The notes under the pieces: model-generated | What the model was told of the DNA's origin: nothing | Database searches by the model: none | What the model saw: only the letters and a program-made list of their open reading frames with translations | Position numbers and translations under genes: made by a program | Shown: positions 57,186-64,000 of the stretch, piece by piece | Position numbering within the stretch: the first letter of the stretch is position 1 | Layout: each line of letters begins with the position of its first letter | Source of the DNA: Catonia carolina | Lineage: Eukaryota > Arthropoda > Insecta > Hemiptera > Achilidae | Direction: 5' to 3' | Assembly (NCBI GenBank): GCA_035578175.1 | Contig: JAQMRL010000001.1 | Coordinates: 185,143,283-185,207,282 of the forward strand | Length of the DNA: 64,000 nucleotides

Positions 57186-60100
57186 AAAAAGTAATAAACC
57201 ATAAGATAAAAAAAAAACAAAAATGCATATTCATTTATATTTGAAGGCTTTTTTCTTAGTTCTCTAATATATACAAATATAATAAAAATGTGAAACATGG
57301 AACAATAGGGTGGTAAAACATAGTCGAAAAATAACACAAAAAAATAGATGATCCTTACATTCAGATTCATATTTGTATCATTCGTCCATTACTGAAGGTT
57401 TCAAGTGACGTTTATTAACAGCATGTAACGCAAATGTCTCCCACAGAAACTAAAACAGAAATAAAGAAATATCAATACTGCCTCCATTCAAGAGTTTGTT
57501 TCATTTCACAAAACAAACTTTTGTGCAGAATTACAGGCAATATCTACTCAATCACTGCAAATTACTTAATAAACATATTAAATATGCTTAATTATTTGGT
57601 TCACAAGTTTACTCGAACCTGTACGGATCTTTTAAAATCAACAATTTATAAGTTATAGTCTTCAGTTTATAAGTGCGATAAAAGGTAGCTTCTACCTTTA
57701 CAAGAACAATCTTGTATGTTATAGAACTGTTTTAAAATTGTGATTAACAGTTAAATTGTACCAAACAAAAGTAGTCGTTGGGTCTATGTAATACCATAGA
57801 CCTGGAGAAAAAACAAATTCCACTGAAAGCAAATAAATGTTCTTGACCAACTAATTATACTGTGTTCAAAATATTTAAATTCTGAATTCTGTGTAAATGT
57901 TAGAAACCATACTTTATCTGACGTTAGGAAAATTTTTGGCATATTTGTAAAAAGCAAATTGGTCAGCAAATTTTGTGTTATAAAGCATTAAGTTAGTGAC
58001 TACACCAGAAAAATAATTTTGTTGATTTATGCGGAATGGTATATCACAAAACATAAATAATAAGGAATGAATTACAACACCTCGTTTTTAACGATCAAAA
58101 CAAAAGAACGACTGGCGCACAAAAAGCCTGCACTAAAAACGCTACTGCATAAATTCAATAGCATCGTTGAAACATTAATTCCTTCAAAGACAATAGTTTT
58201 TTTCATTCATTACACAAAAATTGTTTCTGCATTAACTAAACACAATAAACAACACGTATTTCTGAAACTACGGTTTGTTTACAACTGTAGTACGCAAATA
58301 AAATTTAAAATACCCATCACTAACTATAACAACAAAAGTTACTGAAAAAATTGTTTATGAAATTAAGCATTTACTAACTACCTGTTACCTTAATGTAAGA
58401 AATCAAAAGAGAGGGCGAAACTGAAAAATTCATAGCGGCAGACCACACACAGATTTCAAACGATGCCTGGCCACACACGACGCATGACTATGCTGCTATA
58501 AGACGAATACGTACAATAATCCCACACACTACAACACTGTACAATAAACTGCAGTGCACAGACACACACACACCTTCACACATTGAAGATGGTGCTTTTA
58601 GTGCACGCTTCTTCAGTGCCGATACCTGACATACGATTGAACAAAGAGCGAGAAGTTGTTTACGTCCAGATCCATAGAGAAGTAAAATTTCTTTACAGTA
58701 TACAGTGAAGTATACTCGTTAGTCCTTCATACCTCCTTGGACTGTCGTCTACAGTATGTTCTACAATTTTTAGGTTATAGTTAGTAAAATAACCAACCGC
58801 ACGTGTTTTTGTTTGTGTTCTGGGTGACTGTGTTTTCTGAACTCTATGAACGATTTCTGATCCTGTGTTTGTTTAAACTATATTATACACATACTTATTA
58901 GCTAAGTTTGCTTTGAATGAAAGAAGTAATTTTAGGATTTTATCAGCAGCTTTAATCATCTAAACCCAGAATTGTAGATTATTTTGCCTAACCAAAAATG
59001 TTATTATGTTTTTAGTCATACGTTATTTTTGGTAGGTATATATCCTGGATAATTTTAGTATTAGGAAGGTTAATTCAAAAAAATCTGAGTAGGTCGTGTA
59101 TTAATATAATTTATTAAGAATATTTTTCTTGTTACACAGATTAAACTGAGAAGTTTCATGTTTCCCAAATCTTCCAGCTTATTTGGAGCTCTAATCTTTG
59201 TTGAGTGACAACCTTTGGAAATATGTCTGAATAGAAATATAAGAAGCTGACTTTGTATACATACCAAAATACCCCCTTTTAAAATTGCCTCAATCTAAAC
59301 CCAATATAATTGCTTAATAGGGCCTAGGGTACATTTCTGCACAAGATTTTCAATATATTGGGGATATGTACAGTATTATTTAGTCCAAAGTATGAACTTT
59401 TACGTTCCTTGCTAATAATACTTAGCAGTAGCTCTGTCTTAGAGTAAAACGGCATCAGCAAAGAAGCATAATAAATTTTTAATATTGATGTCATGAAGTT
59501 GTTTATGAAAAGCAACTGCATCACTTAACAACTAATAGTCCAGTCAACCTGTGTCGAAAAATACCCGATAGAGGAAAAAAATAGTATAAAGCTAATTTTT
59601 TTTCCATCGATTACTATAGTTTAGACAAGTGTACTGCCAAAAGTCCCCACCCCTACCCCCTTGCTTCCCTCCCAGTGACCCCCCAAAGTTACAAATTGCA
59701 AGGGTTTCGTAAATCGCGTTTATCTCAAAAACTAAACAAGGTATTGGATTAAATTTTTTTTTGTTGTCTTTCTTATAATATTACCTACAATTAATGTCCT
59801 TATCTTTTTTATTGTATCTTTTACCGTTTGGTACTTATTCATAAAAAAGCTGCTAAAACATTTTAAATTTAAAAAAGTAAAATTTTAATTTTACATTTTG
59901 GTTTACAATTATTTACACTTACATTTTACACAAAAATGTTTCAAACAAAACTTTTAGTCCTTTTTAAGATCTATAAAATGATATATAACAGTACTTACTT
60001 TATTGTAGTAATATGGTAAAACCATCCGCTGCAATGTAGAGTGCTCAGTTGTGGCGGCGTTCGGTGATAGAAGGTCGAGGCCGTCGGTTGCGAGTATAGA

Positions 60101-60239
60101 GTAGTGAAAGGAAAATGTAATTATTTTGTAAATATCTTTTACTATTGATACAACAACAGCTACCAACACGTACCAATATTTTTATTAATTATAGGTCTAA
60201 TTACATGCTAAAGAATGTGATTTTGCACTAACAAAAATA
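57186..60239. other. smo/NOM1 upstream region, promoter candidates only
   Basis: No coding frame that I trust. 58385-58640 is richer in CpG, with a TTAAG|GTAACA donor-like site on the minus strand (58390), a candidate for the smo non-coding first exon. 60040-60105 is another CpG-rich patch (GTTGTGGCGGCGTTCGG) that could belong to the NOM1 promoter. Both are guesses from composition. Confidence 0.3.
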
Positions 60240-60856
60240 GGTGCTACTATAGTACGCGGCCTACCGCGTTATGTTATGTGAAATTTATATTTCTTGATGT
60301 AGCACTGTCCACTAACGCTTCTGGCGCGTAAATATTCACATATTTTAGGTTATATGATATTAAGAAAGAAGGACAAATTATGTATAATAATTTATAATAG
60401 CAGATAATACTATAATTAATAATGCGATAAGGATTCACCCATTTATTTTAAGTCAGTCTGCACACGGTACACGCTGTGAATGTTATTGACAAAAGCAACA
60501 TACAAATCAGGTTCTACTTTTTTCTTAATTTTCCATGATATATGGTCGAGATGCGAATGAAATAATTCTTTCGGAATGCCTCATTTGTTTAAAAATGTTT
60601 CCTTTTGTGTCCAACTACGATCTCTCAATTGCTTGTGTATTGGCTACAGTTTCTGAATCTACATAATCTCGCTGATGGTTAACCGTTGGATGCAGATAAC
60701 TTAATGTTCACATAACCTAATGTAGTTCTCATAACCTGTAAAATATGTGAATATTTACATGCCAAAAGTGTTTATGGACAGTGCTACCACATCAAGAAAT
60801 ACAAATTTCACTAAAAATAAGGCGGTAGGCCACGTACTATAGTAGCACCAAAAATA
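60233..60856. mobile_element. MITE with long terminal inverted repeats
   Basis: 60240-60849 (610 bp), with inverted ends of about 115 bp (GGTGCTACTATAGTACGCGG against its complement at the right end) and direct flanks AAAAATA (60233-60239, 60850-60856). No transposase. The length of the target duplication (7 bp as seen, perhaps 8 originally) would fit a hAT-type element. Confidence 0.75.
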
Positions 60857-61129
60857 TGTACTGAACATAAAATAAAACAGAAAAAATTGTATTCCATAAA
60901 CAGTTTATTTGGCTATAAATAAAAAGTTAATGCTGATTATCTTTGTAGTCCAGTGATAGCATATCGGAATTTGAAGTTTATAGTTGTCTCTTTTCTACAA
61001 TCCACTGTAGTCGCTAGTGACAAAGCAATTGACTGACATCATGTACAGAAAAGCATGAATCATCATTCCTATAAACATCACAGTTGATATTGCAAAATTC
61101 AACTGCATCATTATTTAAAAAATTATTCT

Positions 61130-61210
61130 GACCGCCTTGGTATCATAGCACGGTTACTGCCCTAGCATACACTGCGGAAGTCCCAGGTTCGATTCCCGGC
61201 TAAGATCTGG
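61130..61210 (+). repeat. tRNA-like SINE head
   Basis: CGCCTTGGTATCATAGCACG (box A relative) and CCAGGTTCGATTCCCGGC (good box B). No 3' SINE tail follows, so it may be a decayed tRNA pseudogene or another SINE subfamily. It does not fold into a complete tRNA by eye. Confidence 0.5.
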
Positions 61211-61657
61211 AAATTTTCACTAGTCAAAACCCACCGGTCTAATTACATAACACACTGTAGTCGCCAATAACCAAGCAGTTGATGCAACTTTAAAAAACTA
61301 AAAAAGAAGAAAATTCTGTGATGTTTAAACCATAATAATGTCCTGCCTAAGTTTGAGTATATTATTTATTTAACTTTTTGTGACATGATAATAGTCTGTA
61401 AATTCTTCTAAATCAGCCAGATAACATACCGAAGACCTGAAAAGTTGGAGGGTAAATTACATAGTAATTTAAAAGTAAATGCCTATATCTTTAATCCAAC
61501 AGATATTGTATACATTTATTGAATAACCAGTTAACAGCTTCATAGATCTGAAATTTATTTGATATGTACATAAAATATATTGTCATATATTTAAATAGTT
61601 TGCTTTCATGTTTGATATTTTTTTTATATATTTAAAATTCTTATATTTTATTTCCAG

Positions 61658-62164
61658 TTGAGCAGACTAATAGAATGGGAAAGTTTAAAAAACAATTTAA
61701 AAATGGCAGTTCAGGAAATAAACATTACAAGAAACCATTGATTAAAACTCGTAAACAATTACGTAAGGAAAAACGAAAAGAGAAAAAACAAAGGAAAAAT
61801 GAACATTATAAAAAAAAGTTCCTTAATATTAAAAATGACAGTAATGCTAAACTACAAGAAATTAAAAGTCAACCGCAAACAAGTAATTTAACTGCAAGTA
61901 AACAAATTAAACCGTCAAAAAAATGTAGTAAAGGATCAACTGATGGTAAACCACGGGCTTTTGAGATGCAAATCGAAAATCGCAAAAATGAACTTAAGAT
62001 GCTGAAGAAATTAGAAAAAGAAATGAAAATCCAAAGAAAAAAACAGTTAGTTATGGAAAACAAAAATGAAGATGAAGTTATTAGAAAATTAGAAAAACAA
62101 TTAAGGTTAAACAAGCGAAAATCAGAAACACTTCCTCAGTCTTTTGCTGATGAAGGTTTGGATT
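61658..62164 (+). CDS. NOM1: Nucleolar MIF4G domain-containing protein 1, first coding exon
   Basis: NOM1 (yeast Sgd1) is a nucleolar MIF4G/MA3 protein of small-subunit ribosome biogenesis that helps place the eIF4A3-type helicase. The exon has an acceptor TTTCCAG (61651-61657), 17 nt of leader and ATG at 61675. The start matches the family's lysine-rich nucleolar N-terminus (RKQLRKEKRKEKKQRKNEHY, residues 26-45). The diagnostic block NEDEVIRKLEKQLRLNKRKS (131-150) then SFADEGLDC matches human EIRKLERCLGLNKRKK...SFARDGLDYIL. The donor GTATCC after GAT T (62164/62165) ends 163 codons in phase 1; the frame beyond has no family likeness. The MIF4G and MA3 domains lie past the right edge. A 5' non-coding exon is implied. 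Confidence 0.85.
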
Positions 62165-62300
62165 GTATCCTTTTTAAACTTAGCCCAATATTTGTGAGGA
62201 AGGCAATGGTAAACCACCTCACTCCTTGTTTTACTTAGTAAAACCTCTACAGGTTCAAACCAGCCTGTTGGCTGATGACCTAAACAACAACAACATATTA
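62165..62300 (+). repeat. Intronic retroelement tail
   Basis: Follows the NOM1 donor. CCTGTTGGCTGATGACC then (AAC)n-type tail AACAACAACAACA (62283-62295), like the 3' end of a short retroelement. Confidence 0.35.
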
Positions 62301-62689
62301 GTTTTACTATTTTTTTCATATTACTGTTAGTTGCAATGGTAATAGAAAGAAAGTATAAGATTCTGTAATTCTTCTGTATTAATATTATATTTTCATAAAA
62401 TAGTAGAATTTTTGTAGTGAAATCCTTTCAGTGACTGGTACCATCTTAAGGTCAGAGATTGTAAAACAACTGGTAAAAACAAGTTGTAAGGTCCATCTTC
62501 TCCCTTCTTCCTCTTTTTCTCTCTGTATGTGCCTGGGTGTATGACTTATTCAATCTTGAGCCTGAACTACTTCTAAATAAGCTGAAACTTCGAACAGGCT
62601 TTTCCTAGCACCTCAGGATGGTACTTAAAATTAGCCAAAATTAAGGGTACATACTTACTCTTAAGCAAAAATTTTAAAAAACTCTTGTA

Positions 62690-63500
62690 TGAAACACTTA
62701 TGTTACTTTCTCATGCCAATTTCAAAAAAATTATACAAAGACATTATTTTCCCTGTATTTTATGGGCATGAGTAAATAAGAATGAAAACATACATTTAAT
62801 TATGAGTAGACAATGTAAAATGAAAAATAGTTTTAATCATGAGGGGATGCCCAAAAATAAAAACAACCTCTGTTGCACTTTGTTTCGATGAGGAAAACCT
62901 AGATACTCACTTAACTGCTACTAGACTAAGCTCTCTAGAAAAAACACTTGAAATAAAAGTTATAGGTATTTTAATCTTTTATAACTTAGATTCTATGCTT
63001 TTGCCTTATAATGGATATTAAAGTTACAATCTTTAATATATTTTACCACGAGAGCACAGCCCCCCCAACAAGATTTTCCCTAGACTATGGCTAACCCTAT
63101 CTTTTAGAACACAAAAATCTAGAAAATGCAGCAATTTTAGTCCAAATCTTAGAAGCCTTTTTGAGAGAATTGCAAAAAAGTGAAAAATTAGCAAATAAAA
63201 TGCTGCTTTTGGTTGACTGATTTTTATGAAAAAGTTCCTATTGAGTCTTCTCTCATGATACCTGCTCAAGTTTCAACTTTGTACTGTTCTCTGTTTTTGA
63301 GTAATTTTGTTCACACACAAAAACCAATTAGTAAAAACATGTTTTCTTTGACTTGGGGAACCTGTAAAAGTTTATTTCCTATAAATACCCAATTTTGATA
63401 ATTTGGCAAGAAAATAATGATAATTTGTCTTTTCTAATCTTGTATTGGGCAAGAGAAAGTAAAAAATTGGAAAAAATCTTATATTGGGCAAGAGAAAGTA
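62690..63500 (-). mobile_element. Old, diverged HINE-like copy, inverted (copy J)
   Basis: Family landmarks are recognisable in inverse order but diverged: TTTTGAGAGAATTGCAAAAA, TGAAAAATTAGC, TTTTGAGTAATTTTGTTCAC with CACACAAAAACC, then GGCAAGAGAAAGT twice (63449-63461 and 63488-63500). Confidence 0.5.
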
Positions 63501-64000
63501 AAAAATCAAAATTTTCAAAAATGTCTGTAATGATATTAATTTAACTTCCTTTGCTTTTTACTTTCTCGTTCCCTAAATGAAAGCTAGGTAAGGAAATTAT
63601 TACGATGGTTCCAGGTTCTACTAGATTTGGTTATAAATAAGTGATAAGACAAATTTCTTTTAAACTTATAACAACTATTTTTAATAATAAATTATTATAC
63701 TTAGAATAGATTGATTACAAAATGTCATTACAAACCTGAAGCTTAAACTAAATTTAACTATAGATAAAACATGACTTTATACAAGTAATAATGAATATTC
63801 ACTATTATTTGTGCACACACACACACACAGAATACTCTTAAATACCACAACCGGTTCAGCTACTCACTTATATAACAAAACTGTTGGACACAGTTTCAAA
63901 ACAGCTGACACTTGCTTTATAAACCCTATTACAATACTGCCTGCCTGATAAAGAACTGGCTATTATATACTCTTCCTTTAGGGTTTAAGAAAGGACAATA
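63501..64000. other. NOM1 intron, nothing identified
   Basis: AT-rich sequence with a short CA run near 63815-63828. No coding exon seen up to the edge. Confidence 0.45.

Noticed and set aside
58067..58345. Plus-strand frame of 92 codons
   Set aside because: Low-complexity Lys/Asn/Thr composition typical of AT-rich DNA, no domain, no splice context; kept as non-coding.
61130..61210. Possible functional tRNA gene (good B box)
   Set aside because: The acceptor and anticodon arms cannot be paired by eye; it matches the SINE/tRNA-like heads seen elsewhere.

Overview
This is a window of AT-rich, repeat-laden animal nuclear DNA, almost certainly from an insect. The intron/exon structure, the metazoan-specific genes (smoothened, condensin II) and the insect-type transposons (piggyBac, mariner, pogo, Harbinger, several LINEs) all point that way. 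I cannot fix the order. Gene density and repeat load would suit a large hemipteroid genome, but that is inference.

Layout, left to right. The minus strand carries the first two coding exons of NCAPD3 (condensin II subunit D3, 2537-6495); the rest runs off the left edge. COQ5 (ubiquinone methyltransferase, 9436-10311, plus strand) is a single uninterrupted reading frame, divergent from NCAPD3. From about 10.4 to 16.4 kb lies a repeat-rich intergenic stretch: a LINE remnant, a 1.1 kb foldback element, inverted repeats, and two short open frames I cannot name. A 3.0 kb piggyBac copy (16404-19406) with intact TTAA flanks follows.

From 19586 to about 54 kb the minus strand is one gene, smoothened (smo). 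I could place 13 coding exons with matching splice phases, summing to 2820 nt (939 codons plus stop). They encode a signal peptide, a Cys-rich domain, seven membrane segments and a cytoplasmic tail with three PKA/CK1 phosphorylation clusters. Its introns hold most of the window's mobile DNA: three mariner copies, a pogo/Tigger element, a solo LTR, LINE fragments, SINEs, a 71-bp satellite, and a small intact frame for a possible secreted Cys-rich protein nested in intron 8. To the right, upstream of smo, lie a Harbinger remnant, more repeats and a long-TIR MITE; then the first coding exon of NOM1 (61675-62164, plus strand), which continues past the right edge.

The genes are not an operon or pathway cluster: Hedgehog signal transduction (smo), chromosome condensation (NCAPD3), ubiquinone synthesis (COQ5) and ribosome biogenesis (NOM1) sit side by side. 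The dominant repeat is a roughly 0.95 kb family with about ten copies here. It has 13-nt inverted subterminal repeats, an internal GT microsatellite at a fixed position, and a 3' stem-loop followed by T-rich sequence. That layout resembles Helentron-associated (HINE/DINE-like) elements. It, the duplicated tail exon of smo, the palindromic end repeats of the piggyBac copy and the nested Cys-rich gene are the observations I rate highest.
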